Of a DNA stretch of 64,000 bases, positions 42,638 through 50,781 are shown in pieces. Source of the stretch: G963677915 sp963677915 (GTDB lineage Bacteria > Bacillota > Clostridia > Lachnospirales > Vallitaleaceae); NCBI GenBank assembly GCA_963677915.2, contig CAXXGE010000047.1:25896-89895 (forward strand). Direction: 5' to 3'. The notes beneath the pieces are model-generated. The model saw only the letters and a list, made by a program, of their open reading frames with translations. It was not told the DNA's origin and made no database searches. A program made the translations under genes and the position numbers. Positions within the stretch are counted from its first letter, which is position 1. Each line of letters starts with the position of its first letter.

Positions 42638-44431
42638 ATGAGACGGCATCCCTTTGCAAGAGCTAACGAAATATTTTCCAGAATCAAATTCCAGATTGCG
42701 GCTTATTACCTGCTGGCAAGCTTGCTGTTGGCGGGTGTTTTGGGTGTCGCGCTTTATTACAGCATCGCCGGTGTGTTTCAGGAGAAGACGATGCAATATA
42801 CGGGAATCGCCATCGAAAGGAGCGGCCGTTATCTGGAGCTCTATATCGACAAAATGAAGTCGGTCTCGAACATGATTGCAACCAACCCGTCAACGATGCG
42901 CTACATGGCCAACGAGGAACTGCTCCCAGGCGCGGACCGGGCTGACCTTGCCGCCCTGATCGACGAGGCGCTGGCTTCCGATCCCTTCCTGACCTCGATC
43001 ATCGCCGTGAGCAAGGACGGCAGAATCGTTTCAAACGAAGAGACGCTGGATATGACGGTCTCCAAGGATATGATGGATCAGGACTGGTATGTGGCTGCGG
43101 TGGAAGGCAACAACATGCCGGTGCTCACGTCGGCCAGGATGCAGGAGTTTTCCATGGACAGGGAAAGCTGGGTTGTTTCAGTCAGCCGTGAGATCACCGA
43201 TATCGAAGGCAACAATATCGGCGTGCTCCGCTGCGACATCGACTACAGCGTGGTCGAGGACCTGCTGATGGACCTCGACCTCGGTAGCGAGGGCTATCCT
43301 TTCATACTCAACGACGACAACGAGATCGTCTTCTACAGCGACCCAGGTGCCAGGGGGTCAGACCTTTTGGCACGCCTGCCGGCGGGGACGGTGCCAAAAG
43401 GTCTGACCCCCTGGCACGCCTACGATCGTGAGACCAACCTGATGACCTACAGCTACCGGCTGGAAAACGCCGACTGGACGCTGGTGGGCGTCGCCTCGCT
43501 GGACAGTCTGACCGTGCTGCAAAGGCAACTGATGGAGACGCTGCTGCTTCTCTCTCTGGTGCTGGTGGCCGTGGCGCTGGGCAGCGGCGTCGTCATCGCC
43601 GGGCGGATCACGAAGCCGATCAGGAAGCTGGAGGAGACGATGGCATCGGTCGGCGAAGACATTGAAGCGGCGGCCGACAGCAAGGCGGGCAGCTATGAAA
43701 TCCGCAGCCTGGCAAGCCATTTCAACGATATGATGGTCAAGATACGGGAACTGATGAAGGAAGTGGAGGAGAAGGAAAAGTATTTGCGCACGTCAGAAAT
43801 CACCGCCCTCCACAACCAGATCAACCCACACTTCCTTTACAATACACTGGATACGATCGTCTGGATGGCCGAGTTCGGCGACAGCGAGAAGGTCATCGAT
43901 ATCACCAAGTCGCTGGCCAGCTTTTTCAGGCTATCCCTCAGCAAGGGGGAGGCGATGGTCACGGTCGAGGATGAGGTGGCCCATGTGAACCAGTACCTTT
44001 TCATCCAGAAACAGCGCTACCAGGAGAAGCTCAGCTATACGATCGATGTGGACGAAGAGATACGCCAGTACAAAGTGCCGAAAATCATCCTTCAGCCCAT
44101 TGTGGAAAACGCCCTTTACCACGGCATTCGGGAGAAAGCGGGGCCTGGACATATCGAGGTCTCCGGCCATGCAGCCGACTGCGGCATCGAGTTCGTCATA
44201 GAGGACGACGGCGTCGGTATCGATGGATCCACAATCATGAAGGCGGATATGTGGACAACCGGCGGCATCGGCATGGAAAATGTGGACAAGCGCATCAAAC
44301 TCCATTTCGGCGAGGGATACGGGCTGCATGTAGAAGGACTGGAACCAGGAACGAGGGTTGTATTGAAACTGGGTTTGAATACCGGAAACGAAAGGGGGGA
44401 CGGCCATGGAAGGCATGAAGAAACTATATAG
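42638..44431 (+). CDS. Sensor histidine kinase (YesM-like) with an in-frame palindromic insertion
   Basis: A 597-residue kinase. TM1 lies at about 20-42, then a PDC/Cache-type sensor domain to about 290, TM2, HAMP, the His_kinase motif ALHNQINPHFLYNTLDTIVWMA and a C-terminal ATPase with DDGVGI and GGIGMENV. The family A inverted pair at 43347-43417 is translated in frame as about 24 residues (237-260, GARGSDLLARLP...) in the distal part of the sensor domain. The kinase core is intact, and the insert may change ligand sensing. Confidence 0.92.
   Translation: MRRHPFARANEIFSRIKFQIAAYYLLASLLLAGVLGVALYYSIAGVFQEKTMQYTGIAIERSGRYLELYIDKMKSVSNMIATNPSTMRYMANEELLPGADRADLAALIDEALASDPFLTSIIAVSKDGRIVSNEETLDMTVSKDMMDQDWYVAAVEGNNMPVLTSARMQEFSMDRESWVVSVSREITDIEGNNIGVLRCDIDYSVVEDLLMDLDLGSEGYPFILNDDNEIVFYSDPGARGSDLLARLPAGTVPKGLTPWHAYDRETNLMTYSYRLENADWTLVGVASLDSLTVLQRQLMETLLLLSLVLVAVALGSGVVIAGRITKPIRKLEETMASVGEDIEAAADSKAGSYEIRSLASHFNDMMVKIRELMKEVEEKEKYLRTSEITALHNQINPHFLYNTLDTIVWMAEFGDSEKVIDITKSLASFFRLSLSKGEAMVTVEDEVAHVNQYLFIQKQRYQEKLSYTIDVDEEIRQYKVPKIILQPIVENALYHGIREKAGPGHIEVSGHAADCGIEFVIEDDGVGIDGSTIMKADMWTTGGIGMENVDKRIKLHFGEGYGLHVEGLEPGTRVVLKLGLNTGNERGDGHGRHEETI
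43347..43417. repeat. Family A inverted pair inside the histidine kinase gene
   Basis: Units 43347-43373 and 43391-43417 are exact reverse complements separated by 17 bases. They are the AGACCTTTTGGCAC subtype. The surrounding reading frame is preserved. Confidence 0.95.
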
Positions 44432-45449
44432 CGAGCTTCTGGAGCATTTTGAAAAAAGCGGCTATACAAGGCTGTCACCGGATGCTGAGGGAGCGGCGCC
44501 CATTTACGGCATCTTCGACAAAACAAACATGTACCTGGTCAGGATTCTGACACCTGAAATCGAGGAGACGGTTTCGGGACGGGGCAAGGTGCAGCCGGGG
44601 CCGAATGTCCATGCAGACAAGGTCGTTGTGCTGAACCTGCATCTCGTGGAAGACGGGACCATGCCTGAATTCAAGAACGAAACGCCGGATCTTGAGGCAA
44701 GGGTGATTGATGTGCACTGGGTCATTCGGGTGGATCTGCGAGAGCTTTTTATCCCGAAAAAGCAGCTGAAAGGCATAATGAAACTGGACCGGGAGCTGGT
44801 ACGGCTTCTGAATAAGGAGTCGCAGGACTACTACCATTTACATAGACGGGTGGACCAGCCGACAGCGACATACCTGCTGATGGGAATCAACGTGGTTTTC
44901 TGGCTGTTTCTGGAATGGGCAGGGGGTAGCACGGATTTGGATGTGCTGGTCCGGTACGGTGCCGTGCAGCGGTCGCTCGTTGTAGGCCAGGGTGAGTACT
45001 GGCGGCTCATGACATCCATGTTCATCCATATCGGTATTGGTCATCTGGCTCTGAATACCTTCAGTCTGTACATTTTCGGTACGCGTATTGAAATGTATAT
45101 GAAAAGGTGGCAGTATGTCGCCATGTATATCACGTCAGGGGTAGCGGGTTCGGTTATGAGCGTGATTGGAAACGGATGGATCGGGAGAAACCCGGTCAGC
45201 GCAGGAGCGAGCGGTGCAATCTACGGCATCCTGGGCAGTGTGATGGTTTTCTCTAAACTGACGCGGAGGAGTCTTGATGGCGTCAACGCCCATATGATCT
45301 GGATTATTTTCATGGTGGGGATCGTGTATGCGGCCTGGAACCCTGAAATCGGCGGATTCGCCCATGTAGGCGGATTTTTGGCTGGCGCGATTATCTCGCT
45401 TTTCCTTATGGGTGAGAACAAGTTAGGTTCCCGGAACAGCATAAAGTAG
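44406..45449 (+). CDS. Rhomboid-family intramembrane protease
   Basis: A 347-residue protein. The N-terminal soluble domain (about 1-150) has no clear relative, and the rhomboid domain follows with about six to seven TM helices. The catalytic Ser is in GASGAIYG and His in FAHVGGFLAG, with the upstream HIGIGHLALNTFSL helix. ATG 44406 overlaps the kinase 3' end by 26 bases and is preceded by AAAGGGGGG; ATG 44415 is an alternative. Confidence 0.92.
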   Translation: MEGMKKLYSELLEHFEKSGYTRLSPDAEGAAPIYGIFDKTNMYLVRILTPEIEETVSGRGKVQPGPNVHADKVVVLNLHLVEDGTMPEFKNETPDLEARVIDVHWVIRVDLRELFIPKKQLKGIMKLDRELVRLLNKESQDYYHLHRRVDQPTATYLLMGINVVFWLFLEWAGGSTDLDVLVRYGAVQRSLVVGQGEYWRLMTSMFIHIGIGHLALNTFSLYIFGTRIEMYMKRWQYVAMYITSGVAGSVMSVIGNGWIGRNPVSAGASGAIYGILGSVMVFSKLTRRSLDGVNAHMIWIIFMVGIVYAAWNPEIGGFAHVGGFLAGAIISLFLMGENKLGSRNSIK

Positions 45450-45526
45450 TTGAAATAACGGGCACCGTGTTATAGTATATAGGAGACGAGGGCTTGAGGG
45501 CCAAACGATTGAGAGGATGGGTATAG

Positions 45527-45943
45527 ATGGATAAAGATAATTGTCTTTTTTGCGGGATTGCCAACGGCAGTATCGAGTCGGCGACCGTATTTGAAAATAA
45601 CGAGTTCAGGGTGATTCTGGACAAGTTTCCTGCATCGAAGGGACACACGCTGGTGATTCCGAAGGAGCATTCGGACGATGTCTATGATATCGACGGCATG
45701 TCAGCGGGCAAGATATTTGCGATGGCGACGATTGTGGCCAAGGCACTGAAGCGGGTGCTGAAGTGCGACGGCATCAACATCATCCAGAACAATGGCGAAG
45801 TGGCTGGCCAAACAATCAATCACTTCCATATTCATATCATTCCAAGATATGCAGACGACGATCTCGACCTGACCTGGCCGACCCACGAGTTTACCGACGG
45901 GTTGCTGTCAGAGCTGGCGGAGATAGTCAAAAAAGAGATATAA
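45527..45943 (+). CDS. HIT family nucleotide hydrolase
   Basis: A 138-residue HIT protein with CLFCGIANG (zinc-type Cys pair) at 6-14, the K/R.GH.LVIPKEH segment and the catalytic triad motif NHFHIHIIPR. The family hydrolyses AMP-lysine/AMP-type conjugates. GAGAGGATGG precedes the ATG. A composite family A element starts at its stop codon. Confidence 0.94.
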   Translation: MDKDNCLFCGIANGSIESATVFENNEFRVILDKFPASKGHTLVIPKEHSDDVYDIDGMSAGKIFAMATIVAKALKRVLKCDGINIIQNNGEVAGQTINHFHIHIIPRYADDDLDLTWPTHEFTDGLLSELAEIVKKEI

Positions 45944-46100
45944 GCGAAGCCAGGGGGTCAGACTTTCTGGCACCGGTTAGATGGCATGAAATTAAGAAGC
46001 AGCTCCAGAACCAACGCGACAGTGCGCGGGTTCAGGGCTGCTTTTATCATGCCTGGATTATAATAGGAAGGTGCCAGAAAGTCTGACCCCCTGGCTTCGC
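45944..46100. repeat. Composite family A element around a nested hairpin
   Basis: Outer 31-base arms (GCGAAGCCAGGGGGTCAGAC... and its reverse complement ending ...CTGGCTTCGC) lie at 45944-45974/45975 and 46070-46100. The interior (45976-46069) folds as GGCATGA/TCATGCC, AAGCAGC/GCTGCTT, GAACC/GGTTC and CGCG/CGCG, and contains GCTGCTTTT. The right arm is followed at once by the family C block and the RAYT gene. Confidence 0.9.
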
Positions 46101-46101
46101 C

Positions 46102-46127
46102 ATAGTCTGCCGCCGGCAGACCAAATC
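46102..46127. repeat. Family C palindrome block, copy 1
   Basis: A 26-nt block with the palindrome GTCTGCCGCCGGCAGAC (46105-46121), identical to 50717-50742. It lies 1 base after a family A element and 42 bases before the RAYT start. Confidence 0.85.
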
Positions 46128-46169
46128 CATTCGCTTTTCTGTTACACTGGTGGATGAGAGGAGGTAAAT

Positions 46170-46931
46170 ATGCCGAGAATAAAAAGAAAAGAAAGTAGAA
46201 CAGGGATTCATCATGTCTTCATGCGGGGCGTGGGCCAGATGGATATCTTCAAGGATGACGACGACAGATGGGGTTTCATGAATTCGCTTGATAGGGCGAA
46301 GTGCCAGGGCGGATTTTCTGTGATCGCGTATTGTCTGATGACGAACCATATTCACTTGTTGGTGAGAGAACAGGAGCCGCTAGGCGATAGTATCAAAAGG
46401 ATTTCTGTCAGCTATTCCAGGAGGTTCAACAAGAAATATGGCAGGTCTGGGCATCTTTTTCAAGGAAGGTTCGGAAGTGAACCTGTTGAAACTGGACGCT
46501 ATTTAGCCAGGGTCGTGCGCTATATCCATATGAATCCGGTTAAGGCGAAGATTGTTTTCAGGCCGGAAGATTACCGTTGGAGCAGTTATAAGTGCTACAG
46601 AAAAGTGTTTAAGGGGATGGAAACAGGGTTAGAGTCGGACATGGTCAAGGCAGCATTTTCAAACTGGGAGAACTTCAGGAAATACACACTAGCAGAAGAC
46701 CTTAAGGAGACAGATTTTCTCGATGAGCCAAGTGTTGCCTGCACGGCAGAGATGATTGCAGGTTATATAATGGCTGAGCGCCCCAAGCTTGACTGGTCCA
46801 AAGTCTCAGAGGAGGAAAAACGGGAACTGCTGCTGGAAATCAAAGAGAAGCTTGGGGCCAGTGGCAGGTTGTTGAGTGAAGTACTGCCGATTGGCAGGAA
46901 TAGGATCAATAGATTGCTGAAGGAAGAGTGA
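46170..46931 (+). CDS. rayT: REP-associated tyrosine transposase (RAYT, Y1-type HUH)
   Basis: A 253-residue single-strand transposase related to IS200 TnpA. The HUH motif is in TNHIHLLV, the RRFNKKYGRSGHLFQGRF segment is typical, and the catalytic Tyr lies in VVRYIHMNPVKAKIV. A C-terminal helical extension (about 195-253) ends in a DNA-binding-like segment, SGRLLSEVLPIGRNRINRLL. It is not flanked by IS ends. RAYTs are known to act on REP-type palindromes, and several palindrome families surround this gene. GGAGG precedes the ATG. Confidence 0.92.
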   Translation: MPRIKRKESRTGIHHVFMRGVGQMDIFKDDDDRWGFMNSLDRAKCQGGFSVIAYCLMTNHIHLLVREQEPLGDSIKRISVSYSRRFNKKYGRSGHLFQGRFGSEPVETGRYLARVVRYIHMNPVKAKIVFRPEDYRWSSYKCYRKVFKGMETGLESDMVKAAFSNWENFRKYTLAEDLKETDFLDEPSVACTAEMIAGYIMAERPKLDWSKVSEEEKRELLLEIKEKLGASGRLLSEVLPIGRNRINRLLKEE

Positions 46932-46960
46932 TTGACGTACGTAAAAAAGTACGTTATCAT
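46932..46960 (+). promoter_or_regulatory. Promoter and operator of the yefM-yoeB module
   Basis: TTGACG (46932-46937), 17-base spacer, TATCAT (46955-46960). The spacer carries the inverted repeat ACGTAC/GTACGT (46935-46954), a likely antitoxin operator. Confidence 0.75.
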
Positions 46961-46978
46961 TAAGTTGGAGGTGTTTTT

Positions 46979-47227
46979 ATGCTCAGTATCAGTGTCACTA
47001 ATTTTCGAAAAAATATATACAGTATTTTAAGTCAGACAATCAAATTCAATGAGCCTGTTAATATCAGTACAAAAGATGGCAATGCTGTCATTTTAAGCGA
47101 AGAAGATTATAATGGCTTGATTGAAACCCTGTACTTGTCGAATATGCCGGATGTCAAAAAGAGCATCATTGATGGCCTGAAAACACCTATTGAGGAATGT
47201 GTTGCTGAAAACGAAGTAGATTGGTAG
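46979..47227 (+). CDS. yefM: YefM/Phd-family antitoxin
   Basis: An 82-residue antitoxin. The N-terminal DNA-binding/dimer part is SVTNFRKNIYSILSQTIKFNEPVNISTKDGNAVILSEEDYNGL, and the acidic C-terminal tail probably neutralises the toxin. GGAGG lies 7 bases before ATG 46979. It is 4 bases upstream of the toxin gene, with an operator over its promoter. Confidence 0.92.
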   Translation: MLSISVTNFRKNIYSILSQTIKFNEPVNISTKDGNAVILSEEDYNGLIETLYLSNMPDVKKSIIDGLKTPIEECVAENEVDW

Positions 47228-47231
47228 ATAG

Positions 47232-47492
47232 ATGTACAGGATTGTATGCACAAAAGATGCTTTGAAGGATATAAAGAAGCTGAAATCATCCGGGCTTTCT
47301 GAAAAAGCAAAACAGATTATTGAGCTCCTTAGGATTAATCCCTATCAAAATCCGCCAACATACGAAGAACTGGTTGGAGATCTGAAGGGGGCATATTCCA
47401 GGAGAATCAACATTCAACATAGGATGGTTTACAGCATTGATGAAGACAGCAAAATAATTAAAGTGATTCGAATGTGGACTCACTACGAGTGA
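47232..47492 (+). CDS. yoeB: YoeB/Txe-family mRNA interferase toxin
   Basis: An 86-residue basic RelE-superfamily toxin with TKDALKDIKKLK, the YEELVGDLKGAYSRRINIQHRMVYSI core and a C-terminal HYE close to the YoeB ending that carries the catalytic His and Tyr. It cleaves mRNA at the ribosome. It is paired with the upstream antitoxin. Confidence 0.92.
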   Translation: MYRIVCTKDALKDIKKLKSSGLSEKAKQIIELLRINPYQNPPTYEELVGDLKGAYSRRINIQHRMVYSIDEDSKIIKVIRMWTHYE

Positions 47493-47551
47493 AAAATCGC
47501 GCTGTGCTTATGATAGTTCCTCTTGAACTTTTATAGTATCGCGCGATTTTT
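47492..47551. terminator. Terminator between yoeB and cotH
   Basis: AAAAATCGCGC and GCGCGATTTTT form an 11-bp stem with a 38-nt loop, usable from both sides by these convergent genes. Confidence 0.65.
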
Positions 47552-47562
47552 CTATACTTTCA

Positions 47563-49161
47563 TCACATCATTTTCCTACCAATTATTATCCCGGTTCCGG
47601 TCATGATTAGCGCCATCAGCCCCAATCCAATCAAGCCTTTAGGACTTGTAGCCGCATCTTCAGTTTCCTGCTTCTCCTGCTGAGCGCTTGCTATAGCCTG
47701 CTCGCGGGGATTCTCCACACCCATACCGCCTCGACCACCGCCACCGCCGAACTGGTCCCTGGCGACTGCGTTTAGAATCGTCCTGTCCCCGGCACCAGCA
47801 GGGACAGCTGCACCACCCATTCCGGGCCTGCCCTGTGTGGCATTCCCATCACCGTTGTTGGTCGACGGAATCGTGCCCTCCAGCTGCTGCTGGATGTTGT
47901 CTGAGCGAAGGGCTATGAAGTCGATAAGGTCGGTCGCTGTACTGCTTTGAAACGCTTCGCAGGTGCCGAACTTGGTTGGGTCGTCTTCAACATAACTGTC
48001 TATCATGGCAGCTGTCTCGGTGACCTTTGCTTCAAACTGCTCAGCGCTGAAGTAACCGTCCAGCAGCTCCTGGAGATATTCGTGGTATTGCTCTAGATAT
48101 TCTTCGTTGGAGAGGACTGCCTTGACCAGCGGGTAGTTGTCCATGGAACCACTAACAGGTTCGTCAATCAGAAATGCTGCCGCTACAGCCGGATCATTGC
48201 TGCCCATGAAGCCATTGAAGGCCATGTTAAGATCCCAGGCAATCCATTCAAACTGGTCGTCGTTCAGATACAGGTAGTAGTTATGGTACATCCCGCCCTG
48301 GTAGGAGTCCAGATGAACGGTCACCGTGCTGACAGCCAGGTATTTCAGGAAACTGTCCACGTTAAATATATCATCCAGGTCGTCGATGGCGTCCTTGTCA
48401 CCTGTAACCACGTCATCAATGGTGGAAATCAGCTCGATCAGGGCATCGTCATCCGGCTTGGTTGTGTTTTCGGGATAGAGACCCAGATAATCGTCAGGAT
48501 CATCGGAGATGTAGGCAAGGTCCGCGCCTGTGCCCATGTCTGGTTTGTACAGGTCACCAGTGGCGTTGTCGAAATGTTCATCAAGGAACGCCTGGTTCAC
48601 CTGTTCAACAGAAATGTACAGTCCGAAATATTCGCCGTTGACATAGAGCGCTGCAAAAGTCGTTCTCGGTGCATCGGCGCCAAGGCTGCTCAGTGATTCA
48701 TAAGCCAGGTATTCTTTCATCATCGTTGTATCGGCAAACATGTTGTTCAGGTTGATCTTAGTAAGGCCGAAGAGGTTCTGTCCGGAAACGTAGTAGTTGA
48801 AGTCGACTTTTAGGCTGAAACGTTCCGAGTCACTGCTTGCTACTGAAGAAAGACTAGAGTTGCCCTTGGGCCTGATGCCGACTTGTTTCAATGTATATCC
48901 ATTGTAGGTGATATCTGCCATAACCATTTCTTCATCAAGGGCGTTCTCCACCATATCAGCCCAGTCTTCTTCGTCGATAGTTATATTGACATCGATGACT
49001 TCGTTGTGGGGAAATACGTATTTATCGGTCACAGACTGTGATTGGGTTTGTGAATTGACCATTGGCTGCTCATATACAACGGTAACAACCAGCAGCACGA
49101 CAATCATCAACCCTACGACAGTCAGCGACTTTATCCAATTGTTATTATTAAATTTTGACAT
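47563..49161 (-). CDS. cotH: CotH kinase family protein, exported
   Basis: A 532-residue protein with an N-terminal TM (10-30), a CotH kinase domain and a C-terminal Gly-rich stretch (about 440-490) before a final TM with a basic GRKMM end. GNSS, LNNMFADTTMMKEYLAYE, GLYISVEQV and the metal-site-like WIAWDLNMAF segment are family landmarks. CotH proteins are atypical protein kinases. It is the last gene of VTC-DUF4956-cotH. ATG 49161 overlaps the abnormal tail of the preceding gene by 4 codon positions. Confidence 0.88.
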   Translation of the reverse strand: MSKFNNNNWIKSLTVVGLMIVVLLVVTVVYEQPMVNSQTQSQSVTDKYVFPHNEVIDVNITIDEEDWADMVENALDEEMVMADITYNGYTLKQVGIRPKGNSSLSSVASSDSERFSLKVDFNYYVSGQNLFGLTKINLNNMFADTTMMKEYLAYESLSSLGADAPRTTFAALYVNGEYFGLYISVEQVNQAFLDEHFDNATGDLYKPDMGTGADLAYISDDPDDYLGLYPENTTKPDDDALIELISTIDDVVTGDKDAIDDLDDIFNVDSFLKYLAVSTVTVHLDSYQGGMYHNYYLYLNDDQFEWIAWDLNMAFNGFMGSNDPAVAAAFLIDEPVSGSMDNYPLVKAVLSNEEYLEQYHEYLQELLDGYFSAEQFEAKVTETAAMIDSYVEDDPTKFGTCEAFQSSTATDLIDFIALRSDNIQQQLEGTIPSTNNGDGNATQGRPGMGGAAVPAGAGDRTILNAVARDQFGGGGGRGGMGVENPREQAIASAQQEKQETEDAATSPKGLIGLGLMALIMTGTGIIIGRKMM

Positions 49162-49163
49162 GA

Positions 49164-49846
49164 TCATTCACCTCGATGCAAGGAAGCCATGGGGTCAGAC
49201 TTTCTGGCACTCTGTTTGGCTAAAGTGCCAGAAAGTCTGACCCCATGGCACCCCATCTCGCCTTCCTTGATCCTTAACTCGATGGTCATTTCAATTTCGC
49301 CTGAAGCAACCGTCTTGGACTTGACCAAATAGCGGATGGCGGATGACTTCAGCTTGTCAATCACAGCCGCCTTGTCCTTGTCGTCGCCGAAGTTAATCAG
49401 CAGCAAGTAAGGCTTGTCAGAATTCGTATGATGGCGAATGCATAGATGACCATGCCAATTACGAAGGAGCCGACCAGCGCAAGGAAATAGAATCCGGCGC
49501 CGATGACGATGCCCGCTGCGATAGAAAAGAACATGAAGACGATGTCCATCGGATCCTTTATGGCCGCGCGGAAACGGACGATGCTGAGGGCGCCGACCAT
49601 ACCGAGGGACAGGACGACGTTGGCAGTCACAGCCATGATGACTAAAGCTGTAATCATCGTCATCATCACCAGCGACATGCTGAAGCTTTTTGTATAGACG
49701 ATGCTTTGATAGCTTTTTCTGTAAACCTGGAAGATGAACAGGCCAACAACAAAGGCGATGAGCATGTTAAGGCCAATGTTGGCAGCTGTCAGGTTCGTTG
49801 AATTCTGCAGGAAACTTTCTTTAAAAATATCATTGAAGGTTGTCAT
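49164..49846 (-). pseudogene. DUF4956 membrane protein, frameshifted, with a repeat-encoded tail
   Basis: The first frame (49846 to 49397) gives 149 residues with four TM segments and the DUF4956 pattern GMVGALSIVRFRAAIKDPMD. The conserved C-terminal domain (PYLLLINFGDDKDKAAV...) continues in another frame to 49164; one missing base near 49423-49427 separates the two. Beyond RIKEGEMG the tail (about 23 residues) is encoded by the family A pair 49186-49249, so the native C-terminus has been replaced. DUF4956 genes commonly sit between VTC-type and CotH genes, as here. Confidence 0.82.
49186..49249. repeat. Family A inverted pair at the 3' end of the DUF4956 gene
   Basis: GCCATGGGGTCAGAC... 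(49186-49211) and its reverse complement (49224-49249), AGACTTTCTGGCAC subtype, with a 12-base loop. It supplies coding sequence for the DUF4956 tail and lies 25 bases before the cotH start. Confidence 0.92.
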
Positions 49847-49884
49847 TTTTTATCCCTTTCTTTCATCGGGTTTCGATTTCAATT

Positions 49885-50565
49885 TCAGTAGATATATGGT
49901 GCCCGGCTTAAAACGTATTTCGAATTGGCCGTTGAAATGGTATGGGCTGTCTGGACGATGCCCTTCATAAAGGCAGGAAGCACATGGTTGAACTTGACTT
50001 CCAGTATCACAGCCGGCGAGCCAGGGACGCCGCGGTACAGAACCGGTTCCTGGAATAGCTTGCGGAAATCCCGGGACTCCTGAAGTTGCCTGTCAAAAGT
50101 CACCCGCATATCGCCTATTTTGTGTATGAAGGCTTTACGTTCATAGCGGATCAAGACTTTGGGCCTCAGCAAATGTTGCCTTAAAGCTACATAAAAGTGT
50201 CGGTAGATTGTTTCGTCCTTCTTCAGTAAAAATCCGTACTCGCCTTCAATGATCCACCTTACCTCTTCCGATGTCAGCGAGGCTGAATCCTTGACGGTCA
50301 GAGAATCGATCTTGGACTTTCGCTCGAGCTTGATGATAGCGGGGCTGTCGTTGTAGAAACGAATGCGGTACTTGTGCCTGACAGCGTCCCCGTCTTCTTT
50401 TTCCTTGTACGCCTGGTTGTTCCAAGTGTCGAAATAGAGGCTGGTTATATGGTAGTTTCTTTCTCTACAATGTTCATCCTTATCCAGCAGCCGTTCCAAT
50501 TTCTTCTCAAAATACACAGCTTCAATCTCATTCAGTGCGTACTTCATTTCATGACGTCCTGCCAT
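49885..50565 (-). CDS. VTC-domain (polyphosphate polymerase-like) protein
   Basis: A 226-residue soluble protein of the VTC/CYTH-like tunnel fold. It shows RHEMKYALNE at the N-terminus, YFDTWNNQAYKEKEDGD, RYRIRFYND-like KYRIRFYN, LERKSKID and, near the end, ILEVKFNHVLP. The alternating basic and acidic residues of the tunnel are present. It is the first gene of the operon with DUF4956 and cotH, a recurrent set thought to act at the cell surface. AAGGAGG precedes the ATG. Confidence 0.88.
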   Translation of the reverse strand: MAGRHEMKYALNEIEAVYFEKKLERLLDKDEHCRERNYHITSLYFDTWNNQAYKEKEDGDAVRHKYRIRFYNDSPAIIKLERKSKIDSLTVKDSASLTSEEVRWIIEGEYGFLLKKDETIYRHFYVALRQHLLRPKVLIRYERKAFIHKIGDMRVTFDRQLQESRDFRKLFQEPVLYRGVPGSPAVILEVKFNHVLPAFMKGIVQTAHTISTANSKYVLSRAPYIY

Positions 50566-50630
50566 GACGATTCCTCCTTGTCGTTAACTTTAGGTTAAGT
50601 ATACTACGGAAAGCTTAACGCTACCTTAAA

Positions 50631-50702
50631 AGTGCCACAGGGACGGACCTTTTTGGCACTGCTAAGGTACCCGTGCCAAAAAGGTCCGTCCCCGTGGCAC
50701 TA
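50631..50702. repeat. Family A inverted pair upstream of the VTC gene
   Basis: AGTGCCACAGGGACGGACC... (50631-50660) and its near-perfect reverse complement (50672-50702), the GACGGACC subtype with one extra T. It is 66 bases upstream of the VTC start and 14 bases before the second family C block. Confidence 0.9.
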
Positions 50703-50716
50703 CCAAAAAAACTTCA

Positions 50717-50742
50717 ATAGTCTGCCGCCGGCAGACCAAATC
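50717..50742. repeat. Family C palindrome block, copy 2
   Basis: 26 bases identical to 46102-46127, again just downstream of a family A element. Confidence 0.85.
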
Positions 50743-50781
50743 GTCCTCCGGATGTGATAAGCTACACGGACAATAATTTAT

